Made by a program: the position numbers and the translations under genes. From positions 1-5,702 of the forward strand of contig CAYMWF010000118.1 in NCBI GenBank assembly GCA_964394085.1: DNA of 5,702 nucleotides. Direction: 5' to 3'. The notes under the pieces are model-generated. The model ran no database searches. It was not told the origin of the DNA and saw only the letters and a program-made list of their open reading frames with translations. Shown here one piece after another: positions 1-5,702 of the stretch. Source of the stretch: CAYMWF01 sp964394085 [NCBI: uncultured Gemmatimonadota bacterium]. GTDB taxonomy: Bacteria > GCA-2686955 > CAYMWF01. How positions within the stretch are numbered: position 1 is the first letter of the stretch; every line of letters starts with the position of its first letter.

Positions 1-75
1 CAAAAATCCGGTTCCTGGGACATCCGGCCGTAGAATCGGTCTGTTTCCCCACGTGGAGAATTATTATGTAAACCT

Positions 76-92
76 ACAGACTGATTGTCTGT
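76..92. repeat. Short perfect inverted repeat, possible operator or weak stem-loop
   Basis: ACAGAC (76-81) and GTCTGT (87-92) are perfect reverse complements separated by TGATT. The repeat starts nine bases after the -10-like TATTAT (62-67), where a repressor site could sit. It is followed by CTTTTGAT, which is too poor in T to make a convincing intrinsic terminator. Six-base arms are short enough to arise by chance, so the functional reading is tentative. Confidence 0.25.
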
Positions 93-282
93 CTTTTGAT
101 GCAAGATCGATCGGCAAAGCACGGAGCTTGACCGACCACTGAAACGGAATTGAGTTTACCGTGTTTTCGTTCTGGGCTATGATGGCGGCATGTTTTTCCG
201 GTGCGACGCCGACCGGGAAAGCGATTCGGCAGGGGCGGCGCCGCGCTGTTATTCAGCCGGCCGGGAGGGGGCGCAGACAGAA

Positions 283-324
283 GAACCCGGTAACGGGCAC
301 GGAATCAGGCCTGCTTACGGGTTC
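283..324 (+). promoter_or_regulatory. Leader hairpin directly upstream of the lipoprotein ribosome-binding site
   Basis: GAACCCG (283-289) pairs perfectly with CGGGTTC (318-324). Skipping G290, TAA (291-293) can also pair with TTA (315-317), giving about ten base pairs around an apical segment that contains the palindrome CAGGCCTG (306-313). The hairpin ends one base before the GGAGG-containing ribosome-binding site (326-330). It does not include the GGAGG itself, so it could stabilise the mRNA 5' end or influence ribosome access. It matches no riboswitch class that I recognise. The pairing is visible in the sequence; any regulatory role is inferred. Confidence 0.35.
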
Positions 325-338
325 CGGAGGTTTGGGAT

Positions 339-1112
339 ATGAAAAGAACATACAGAATATTCTTTCTTGTTCTATTTCTTTCCGTTGTGATCTTTTCCAC
401 TTCGTGCGAAGTCACCCTCGTGGTCGATCTGCCCACACCGGGCATTCCAACCGGGCTGATTGCGAAGAACTACGATCGCGAGGTGCGTCTCGAATGGACC
501 GATCCGAACAATCCATATGTCGAGGGGTTCGCCGTTTACAGAAACACCAGTCCGGGCGGCACCTATACCTGGATAGGAGACACCGGCGCCGTTTATTATA
601 TCGATAATGATGTAACGAACGGAGTGACCTATTATTACACGGTCACTGCGTTCAATGATGATGATGAAGAAAGCGATCCGGCTCCGTATGTCTACACCAC
701 TCCGCGACCCGAGGGATTGAGCACGAAGCTGTACGATATCTTCGAAGACGCCTCGTCGGCCGGTTTCGATTTCTTCGCGGGTGAGGTCGTGCATTATACA
801 GAGGGCGACATGCACGTGCTCTTCGACGGAGTGGGGAATCCGTGGATCTACCCCCACGAAGGTGTATGGATCGCCGATTTCGACGGCGACACACACTGGT
901 CAATCGACGATGCCCAGGAAGCGCCGCTTTTTTCGACCTGGAACTACCAGGACGAGGAGCTCGAGGTCTATACCAGGCATATTTATGTCTTGTATATTGA
1001 TCAGGGTTCGCACGGTTATTATGCCAAGTTCAGGATAACCGAAGACGAGGAGTTCAATTGGATCAGGTTCGACTGGGCTTTTCAGCCCGATGAAGACAAT
1101 CCCGACCTTTAA
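339..1112 (+). CDS. Surface lipoprotein with FN3 domain and HmuY-like C-terminal domain
   Basis: This is a 257-residue predicted outer-membrane or surface lipoprotein. The ATG has a strong GGAGG at 326-330, eight bases upstream. Residues 1-22 form a lipoprotein signal peptide (basic MKRTYR, hydrophobic 7-19) ending at STS-Cys23; Ser at -3 is not the usual Leu, so the lipobox is slightly atypical. Residues about 34-122 are a fibronectin type III fold: Pro-rich start, VRLEW strand, FAVYRN strand, YYYTVTAFN strand and a closing TTPRP. The C-terminal part (about 127-251) contains AGFDFFAGEVV (141-151) and HIYVLYIDQGSHGYYAKFRI (214-233). These loosely recall HmuY-family haem-binding lipoproteins, whose core ends in a Tyr-rich strand, a tight turn and a Lys-containing strand; the assignment is tentative. 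Several His residues (152, 159, 173, 186, 214, 225) lie in this part. The gene is visibly less GC-rich than its neighbours. It ends 39 bases before the protease start and in the same frame, consistent with an operon. The ligand is unknown. Confidence 0.85.
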   Translation: MKRTYRIFFLVLFLSVVIFSTSCEVTLVVDLPTPGIPTGLIAKNYDREVRLEWTDPNNPYVEGFAVYRNTSPGGTYTWIGDTGAVYYIDNDVTNGVTYYYTVTAFNDDDEESDPAPYVYTTPRPEGLSTKLYDIFEDASSAGFDFFAGEVVHYTEGDMHVLFDGVGNPWIYPHEGVWIADFDGDTHWSIDDAQEAPLFSTWNYQDEELEVYTRHIYVLYIDQGSHGYYAKFRITEDEEFNWIRFDWAFQPDEDNPDL

Positions 1113-1134
1113 CTGATCCGCCGTGTTTTCTATC

Positions 1135-1140
1135 AGGGGA
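1135..1140 (+). promoter_or_regulatory. Candidate ribosome-binding site supporting the TTG start of the protease
   Basis: AGGGGA lies eleven bases before the TTG at 1152, separated from it by a seven-T run (1147-1153) that overlaps the start codon. The only better Shine-Dalgarno-like match nearby, AGGAGG at 1224-1229, is within the reading frame. It is 18 bases from the next in-frame GTG (1248), too far, and starting there would remove the basic Arg25-Arg26 that should precede the signal-peptide core. The TTG is therefore preferred, but not proven. Confidence 0.4.
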
Positions 1141-1151
1141 TACCACTTTTT

Positions 1152-4100
1152 TTGATATACCGACCGACCGGGCCCGCCCGGAACAGCACACCCGCCCAAA
1201 GAAGAATCGACCCTCGCACGATCAGGAGGATCGTTGTTTGCGCTCCGGTGATTCCGCTGTTGCTGTTTTTCACGGCGGTGCTCTCTTTCTCCGCTCCCCC
1301 CTGCCCGGCAGTTTCCGGAGTCGACGGATCCATGGAGGGCGGTTTTCGAGGTTTTTCGCTTCCATCTGAAGTGCGGGCCGGCATCGAGCGCCGGGCGGCA
1401 GGAGCCGCTTCCCGGGCAGCCGCAGCCGCGGATTACCCACGGGATACACCCGCCGGCCGGTCCATTCACCCCGTCCCTCCCCGGACGTTTCCCCGAGCCC
1501 CCGCCGCAGTAAGCGGCTTCCGGGCGTCATCCGTGGCTCCCGCGGTCAATGGAGCGGTCGCCGCGGAGCTTCCGCTTCAGATCCTCGTGCTGCTCGTCGA
1601 TTTTGTCGAAGATATCAGCGCCGCCACTTCCGGCAACGGAAAATTCCGCGCGGAAGCCGTCTGGCCCGACTATGTTCCACACGACCGCGACTACCTGAGA
1701 CGGATGATGGATCACCACGAAGCCTACTGGGCCACCGTCTCCTGCAGCCTGTTCACGCCGTCGTTTATTCTTCATCCGGAAGCTTATCCCGCCGCTCCGG
1801 AGACATTTACGATGCCGGGGGAAATGTCCGATTACGGGAGGGGAAGCGGTGCTTCCGGTTCGGCGTCCCTTCTGACCGATGCCGTAGCCGCGGCCGATCC
1901 GACGGTCGACTTCGCCGGGTTCGACGGGGTGATGATACTCCACGCCGGGTGCGGCGAGGAAGCCGACCTCCTGGGCGACTCTCCCGATGATATATGGTCC
2001 ACCTACCTGGCGACATGCGACATCGACGAGCTGCTCGGCACCGAGGGCGGATTACCTACGGGAGACGGCGTCTCCATTACCCAGGTGGCGGTGATTCCCG
2101 AGACCGAAACCTGGGATTCGGAGGAGGGGGATTATTCGACCATTTATGCTCCCCTTGGCGTTTATGCCCACGAGTTCGCCCACTACCTCGGCATCCCCGA
2201 CCTGTATGACACCGAATCCCCGCCGGCCCTCGACTCGTGGGGCATCGGTTCCTGGGGGATCATGGGCCTCGGCGCCTGGAACGCCGCCGGATTCTCGCCG
2301 CCTCATCCGTGCGCATGGATCAAAAGCGTCCTCGGCTGGGCCGATGTGGACACGGTGGCGCGGCCCGGCGGGACGTTCGAGCTTCACTTTTCCGAGAGGG
2401 GCGCCGTCCCGGGTGAAAAGCCGGCGGTCCTCGCTATTCCTCTGACCGGATCGGAGTATTTCCTGCTGGAAAACAGGCTCCAGGACGAGGATGGAAACGG
2501 CAGGTTCTCCTTCACGTCGGAGTCTCCCGTCGACACCATCCTCGACTTTTTCGATCCGGACGCCGACGATTCGATGGCGAACGCGGAGTTCGATTATTTC
2601 CTTCCCGGCGAGGGCGACGGCTCGGGACTTCTCATCTGGCACATCGACACAGAGGTCATCGAAGAGAACAGCGACCCGTGCCTGAACACGGTAAACAACG
2701 ATAAATACAGAAAAGGCGTTGACCTGGAGGAGGCTGACGGCATACAGCACCTCGACAGGATTCCCGGCAACTGGGGCAGCCGTTATGACGCATGGAGCTC
2801 GGACGATTTTTCTGCGTCATTCTGCGCCGGCGGCAATCCGTCGTCCGACGGGAACAACGGCGGTGCGAGCCATGTGGCTGTCGACTCCATCGGGCCGCCG
2901 GGAGCGTCCATGCATTTGCATGTCGAATGGGAGCACAGGAGAGACGGCTGGCCGTTGTCCGTGGCGGGGGTTCTGAGCGGGGACGGTCTTTCAGCAGCCG
3001 ACCTGGACGGCGATGGTTTCCTCGAGATTATCGCGGTCGCTTCCAGCGGAGATCTTTATATCTCCAAGCACGACGGGACGCCGTTTTTAAACGATTACCC
3101 GGGCGCTTCCGTTACGGCCGGGCTTATCGGACCTCCGGCCGCAGGTCAGCTTGACGGCGAAGACGACCAGGAGCTGGCGGCTGCTTCCCCTGTCGGCGAG
3201 CTGTACGCCTGGAAGGCGGAGCCGGCCGCCGCCGGCCTGGAGATCCTGGCGGGCTGGCCCTTTATCTCCGAAGGCATGATACTCGTCCCTCCCCTGATTC
3301 CCGGCGACACGGTCGGTGTTCTGGTCTGCGAGAGTTTTCCCGGCGGAGCGGGTTACGAAAGCGGCGCCGTTTCGCTGATTGCCCCGGACGGAGCCGTATC
3401 CTGGAAATACGAAATGGACGGAGGAATTGTCGCCAAACCGGCCCTCTCCGGTGGTTCCATGGTGGTAGTTCATTCGGACGACGGCGCTCTCCACGCTATC
3501 GACCTTGAAACAGGCGAAGCGGTATGGTCGATCTCCGGGCTCGACGGGACGGTTGAAGCTCCTTTCATCCTCGATGCCGACCGGGACGGCCTCGACGATA
3601 TCTTCATGGCGTCTTCGACGGGCCGCGGGCGGATGTTCAGGCTGGATGGGACGACTCTTCCGGGCTGGCCCACCGATCTTTCGGGGAAATGCTACGCCCC
3701 GCCCGGCGTCTCCGACCAGGACGGCGACGGTTACCCTGACATCCTCGTTGCGATGAGTGAGCCGGCCCGCCTCTCCAGGCTGGAATTCTACGGGGGGACG
3801 ATGGTGGACGCTCCTCCGCTGGACCTGCCCGGCGATGGTTCCTCCGCCGGCATCCTCGCGGTCACACCCCTGTCCGCGCGGTTCTCAGGGGAAGGGCCTG
3901 ACGTCGCAGTCGTCTCCGTCCCCGAGGGCATCGTCCACGGTTTCGACGCGGATGGGGACCCGGCCGGGATTTTTCCGCTCCTCTGCTCAGGGCCTCTTTA
4001 TTCCACACCGGTGATTGCCGACCTGGACGACGACGGCGCTCTCGAGCTGGCTGTGGCCTGCGAAACGGAAACCGGGGGAAGCGGATCGATTGAAATCGAG

Positions 4101-4532
4101 GTGTGGGAGCCCTCCGGAGCGGAAACCGGGGGTGTCGTGCGCTGGGGAATGGCCGGAGGAGACCCTTCCCTGGCCTCGCGGTTCGACGCGTCGCAGCTCG
4201 GAGAGCCGGTCCAGAACGAGACCGGGCCGCTCCTGGCCGGCGGAAGCGTATTCTGCGCACCGAACCCGGCAACCAGGGACGGCGTATACATTTACTACAT
4301 GCTTTCGCGCCCCGTCGCGTGGGTTTCCCTCGATATTTTCACTTTTGACGGGCGCTGCGCCTATTCGAAACGCTCATCCGACCCGGTGTTCGTTTCTCCC
4401 GGAGGGCACACCAGGATAACCTGGAAACCGGGAAACTGCGCATGCGGCATCTACCTGGCGAGGCTTACTGTTTTCGACGGTGTCCGCCGGGAAGAGAAGA
4501 TGATCAAGTTCGCCCTGGCGGGGAGGTCGTGA
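1152..4532 (+). CDS. Secreted M6-family (immune inhibitor A-like) metalloprotease with FG-GAP/VCBS propeller and C-terminal sorting-like domain
   Basis: A 1126-residue secreted zinc endopeptidase, starting at a probable TTG. Residues 25-53 form a signal peptide (Arg25-Arg26, then hydrophobic to about 46, likely cleavage near Ala48 or Ala53). Residues about 55-135 are an Ala/Arg/Pro-rich pro-region. The catalytic domain begins at LQILVLLVDF (142-151) and carries the zinc motif HEFAH (340-344) followed by YLGIPDLYD (345-353), the M6 pattern. Next come SWGIMGLGAWN (367-377, the region around Met371) and the downstream M6-like segments YFLLENR and GLLIWHID. Residues about 595-1000 look like a beta-propeller with five Asp-rich calcium loops (617-625, 668-674, 808-816, 855-863, 957-965) and one PQQ-like strand pair (about 768-792). 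Residues about 1033-1124 are a FlgD/T9SS-like Ig domain: APNPAT, then LDIFTFDGR, GGHTRITW and CGIYLARL, the last resembling the usual SGxYxxRL. Both active-site His and the Glu are intact, so activity is expected outside the cell, likely on host or environmental proteins. The stop is one base before the next ATG. Confidence 0.93.
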   Translation: MIYRPTGPARNSTPAQRRIDPRTIRRIVVCAPVIPLLLFFTAVLSFSAPPCPAVSGVDGSMEGGFRGFSLPSEVRAGIERRAAGAASRAAAAADYPRDTPAGRSIHPVPPRTFPRAPAAVSGFRASSVAPAVNGAVAAELPLQILVLLVDFVEDISAATSGNGKFRAEAVWPDYVPHDRDYLRRMMDHHEAYWATVSCSLFTPSFILHPEAYPAAPETFTMPGEMSDYGRGSGASGSASLLTDAVAAADPTVDFAGFDGVMILHAGCGEEADLLGDSPDDIWSTYLATCDIDELLGTEGGLPTGDGVSITQVAVIPETETWDSEEGDYSTIYAPLGVYAHEFAHYLGIPDLYDTESPPALDSWGIGSWGIMGLGAWNAAGFSPPHPCAWIKSVLGWADVDTVARPGGTFELHFSERGAVPGEKPAVLAIPLTGSEYFLLENRLQDEDGNGRFSFTSESPVDTILDFFDPDADDSMANAEFDYFLPGEGDGSGLLIWHIDTEVIEENSDPCLNTVNNDKYRKGVDLEEADGIQHLDRIPGNWGSRYDAWSSDDFSASFCAGGNPSSDGNNGGASHVAVDSIGPPGASMHLHVEWEHRRDGWPLSVAGVLSGDGLSAADLDGDGFLEIIAVASSGDLYISKHDGTPFLNDYPGASVTAGLIGPPAAGQLDGEDDQELAAASPVGELYAWKAEPAAAGLEILAGWPFISEGMILVPPLIPGDTVGVLVCESFPGGAGYESGAVSLIAPDGAVSWKYEMDGGIVAKPALSGGSMVVVHSDDGALHAIDLETGEAVWSISGLDGTVEAPFILDADRDGLDDIFMASSTGRGRMFRLDGTTLPGWPTDLSGKCYAPPGVSDQDGDGYPDILVAMSEPARLSRLEFYGGTMVDAPPLDLPGDGSSAGILAVTPLSARFSGEGPDVAVVSVPEGIVHGFDADGDPAGIFPLLCSGPLYSTPVIADLDDDGALELAVACETETGGSGSIEIEVWEPSGAETGGVVRWGMAGGDPSLASRFDASQLGEPVQNETGPLLAGGSVFCAPNPATRDGVYIYYMLSRPVAWVSLDIFTFDGRCAYSKRSSDPVFVSPGGHTRITWKPGNCACGIYLARLTVFDGVRREEKMIKFALAGRS

Positions 4533-4533
4533 G

Positions 4534-5520
4534 ATGAAAACCGCCGGAATTACAGGATGCGTCAAAGTCGGTCATATTGGGCGGCTCCGATACCTTTTCC
4601 CGATGCTTCTCCTCCTGCTTCCGGCAGTACCGTCGTCCTTGAACGCCGCGCCCGGCGAAACGGCGCTGTCCTTCCTCAGGCTGGAGATGGATGCCAGGCC
4701 GCTGGCCATGGGGGCGGCAGCCACGGCGTCGGCCTCTTCCCACGCATCCGCCTGGTGGAACCCGGCCCTTGCTTCGGAGCAGGCCGCACCCGGTTTCACC
4801 GCCGGGTATCTTTTCTGGATCGAAGGCATCCATTCCGGTTCCGTGGCATCCACTTTCAAGATTGCGGGGCTTGATTTCGGCGCGGGCCTGCTTTCCCTCT
4901 CGTCGGGAACGATGGAAAGACGATACAATGATCCCACCACTCAATCAGCCGGAGTTTTCGACGCAGCCGATCTCGCTCTCTATTTCTGCCATGCCCGTTC
5001 AGCCGGTCCCTTTTCCGCCGGCTTGTCCGCCGAATTCTTTTATGAGCGGATCGACGACCAGTATGCCGCCGGATGCGCCCTGAGCGCAGGTCTTTACACC
5101 GATCGCCTCCCGGGGGGGCACGCCGCGGCGCTTGCGCTCAGGCATCTCGGTCCGGATTTCGGCTTCGCCGGGGAAAAGCGCCCCTTACCGGCGGCGCTCA
5201 GGCTCGGTTTGAGCGCTGCACCCGTCAAACTCGGGGAGCTGCTTTATCTTACGGCGGCTGCGGACGTGGAAATCATGCGACTGGAGGGGGCATTTTTCGG
5301 AACCGGCGCTGAGATCGCCCTGTCCGACCTGGTCAGCTTCAGAGGCGGCTGGAAATTCTGGTCGGAGGGAAACCTGTCGGGCGAAGACGATGGGCTGCCG
5401 GGAGCGCCGGCGGCCGGTCTGGGAGTGAAGGCCGGCTTTTTTACCGTTGATTATGTTTATGAACCGGTGCGAAACAGCCTGGGTACGGCCCACCGCTTCG
5501 AAATCTCGGTGTCTCCATGA
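4534..5520 (+). CDS. PorV/PorQ-family outer-membrane beta-barrel protein
   Basis: A 328-residue outer-membrane barrel. The ATG has GGAGG at 4522-4526, seven bases upstream and inside the end of the protease gene; only one base separates it from the protease stop, so translation is probably coupled. Residues 1-38 form a signal peptide (basic to Arg19, Leu-rich 21-30, cleavage near LNA-A). Residues 44-80 match the family signature: ALSFLRLEMDARPLAMGAA, then Ala/Ser-rich sequence and WWNPALAS. Alternating short strands follow, rich in Gly, Ala and aromatic residues. The C-terminal VDYVYEPVRNSLGTAHRFEI (305-324) is the family's typical last strands. In characterised type IX secretion systems PorV is the shuttle that receives C-terminal-domain cargo at the outer membrane, and PorQ belongs to the attachment machinery. 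The cargo-like C-terminal domain of the neighbouring protease fits such a role, but this is inferred. The final residue is Pro rather than the aromatic residue common at barrel ends. Family membership is confident; the subtype (PorV, PorQ or a related UPF0164 protein) is not resolved. Confidence 0.88.
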   Translation: MKTAGITGCVKVGHIGRLRYLFPMLLLLLPAVPSSLNAAPGETALSFLRLEMDARPLAMGAAATASASSHASAWWNPALASEQAAPGFTAGYLFWIEGIHSGSVASTFKIAGLDFGAGLLSLSSGTMERRYNDPTTQSAGVFDAADLALYFCHARSAGPFSAGLSAEFFYERIDDQYAAGCALSAGLYTDRLPGGHAAALALRHLGPDFGFAGEKRPLPAALRLGLSAAPVKLGELLYLTAAADVEIMRLEGAFFGTGAEIALSDLVSFRGGWKFWSEGNLSGEDDGLPGAPAAGLGVKAGFFTVDYVYEPVRNSLGTAHRFEISVSP

Positions 5521-5579
5521 GGAATCCGGGTAATTCCCCTCTCGTGACAGCGTCCGCCCCATGCGAAAAGGGTGACAAT

Positions 5580-5614
5580 GCACTCCTTACTCTCCGGGAG
5601 TGCTGTTTTCTCTT
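5580..5614 (+). terminator. Probable intrinsic terminator after the barrel gene
   Basis: GCACTCC (5580-5586) and GGAGTGC (5597-5603) form a perfect seven-base-pair stem with a ten-base loop, followed by the T-rich tract TGTTTTCTCTT (5604-5614). It begins 60 bases after the barrel stop codon, a sensible place to end the three-gene transcript. The T tract is interrupted by C, and the right arm belongs to the first unit of the tandem repeat that follows, so alternative pairings exist (ACTC 5589-5592 with GAGT 5598-5601, and AGTGCT 5599-5604 with AGCACT 5617-5622). A weaker hairpin, GGAAT (5521-5525) with ATTCC (5533-5537), lies directly after the stop codon and has no T tract. Confidence 0.45.
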
Positions 5615-5702
5615 GGAGCACTATTTACTCTCCGGGAGTGCTGTTTGCTCTCCAGTGGTGCTGTTTACTCTCCAGTAGTGCCTGTTTACTCTCCAGTGGC
5701 GC
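5587..5702. repeat. Direct tandem repeat, ~20-bp unit, about six copies, continuing past the window edge
   Basis: Units begin at about 5587, 5606, 5624, 5644, 5664 and 5685. The best conserved unit (5624-5643) reads TTTACTCTCC followed by GGGAGTGCTG. Units at 5644 and 5664 replace the middle with CCAGTGGTG or CCAGTAGTG; the unit at 5664 is 21 bases, and the last is cut by the window end. The second unit (5606-5623) is divergent and shorter, ending GGAGCACTA, partly an inversion of the usual ending. Each unit has an imperfect palindrome (ACTC...GAGT). A 20-base period is not a multiple of three, so it does not encode a protein repeat. Units abut without unique spacers, so this is not a CRISPR array. 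It may be a minisatellite-like intergenic repeat or a protein-binding array. Confidence 0.85.

Larger units (their letters stand above)
1..338. other. Upstream leader/intergenic region, no convincing gene
   Basis: No gene can be supported here. A plus-strand frame is open from the left edge to a TGA at 140-142 (46 codons), but only about half of its third positions are G or C and no family is recognisable, so it may be chance or the tail of an unrelated gene. The 40-110 stretch is more AT-rich than the rest; TATTAT at 62-67 resembles a -10 box but lacks a good -35 partner about 17 bases upstream. TTGACC at 128-133 resembles a -35 box but has no matching -10. The 220-330 part is GC-rich and full of short palindromes, such as GCGGCGCCGC at 235-244 and CCGGCCGG at 257-264. 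The region most likely holds the promoter and 5' leader of the downstream three-gene unit. Confidence 0.5.

Noticed and set aside
2-142. Open plus-strand frame entering from the left edge and ending at TGA 140-142
   Set aside because: At 46 codons, with only about half its third positions G or C and no recognisable family, it cannot be told apart from chance; kept only as a note under the leader region.
161-607. Plus-strand open frame starting at GTG 161 and overlapping the lipoprotein gene (148 residues)
   Set aside because: It overlaps most of the N-terminal half of a well-supported lipoprotein gene in another frame, has a low-complexity Arg-rich sequence and no recognisable domain or ribosome-binding site.
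1113-1153. Intrinsic terminator between lipoprotein and protease (CTGAT/ATCAG stem plus seven-T run)
   Set aside because: The stem is only five base pairs with a 14-base loop, and the T run begins ten bases after the stem, so it is unlikely to terminate transcription efficiently.
2052-2750. Minus-strand open frame of 232 residues within the protease gene
   Set aside because: It lies opposite the catalytic domain of the M6 protease, whose motifs are clear on the plus strand. Long antisense frames are common opposite GC-rich genes, and the product resembles no family.
5517-5678. 53-codon frame whose ATG overlaps the barrel stop codon (ATGA)
   Set aside because: The overlap looks like translational coupling, but no Shine-Dalgarno sequence precedes it, and its second half is made entirely of the non-coding 20-bp tandem repeat.
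5587-5702. CRISPR array
   Set aside because: The repeated units abut directly with no unique spacers between them, and the ~20-base period is too short for repeat plus spacer.

Overview
The window carries three genes on the plus strand in one apparent transcription unit: a small cell-surface lipoprotein (339-1112), a very large secreted metalloprotease of the M6 (immune inhibitor A-like) type (1152-4532), and a PorV/PorQ-type outer-membrane beta-barrel (4534-5520). A 338-base leader without a convincing gene precedes them, and a short-period tandem repeat follows and runs off the right edge.

The organism looks like a Gram-negative bacterium with an outer membrane and a fairly GC-rich genome. 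A FlgD/T9SS-like Ig domain at the C-terminus of a secreted enzyme, directly beside a PorV/PorQ-family barrel, is typical of the Bacteroidetes-Chlorobi-Fibrobacteres supergroup and its many uncultured relatives. Some spirochaetes also have PorV-like proteins. The sequence does not allow a finer placement.

Layout: 1-338 holds inverted repeats, a weak AT-rich promoter-like stretch and a leader hairpin ending one base before the lipoprotein's ribosome-binding site. 339-1112 encodes the lipoprotein: signal peptide with Cys23, an FN3 domain, then a C-terminal domain with a loose resemblance to HmuY proteins. 1113-1151 is a 39-base gap. The protease is in the same frame as the lipoprotein and probably starts at a TTG. 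It has a signal peptide, an Ala/Arg/Pro-rich pro-region, the M6 catalytic domain (HEFAH at residues 340-344), a propeller-like region with five Asp-rich FG-GAP/VCBS calcium loops, and a C-terminal FlgD-like Ig domain. Its stop lies one base before the ATG of the barrel gene, so those two are almost certainly co-translated. 5521-5702 holds a probable terminator hairpin built from the first unit of a ~20-bp tandem repeat.

Working hypothesis (inference): the protease is exported across the inner membrane by its signal peptide and across the outer membrane by a type IX-like route that recognises its C-terminal domain. The adjacent PorV-like barrel would be a dedicated shuttle or anchor, and the lipoprotein a surface partner that binds the product, the substrate or the enzyme.
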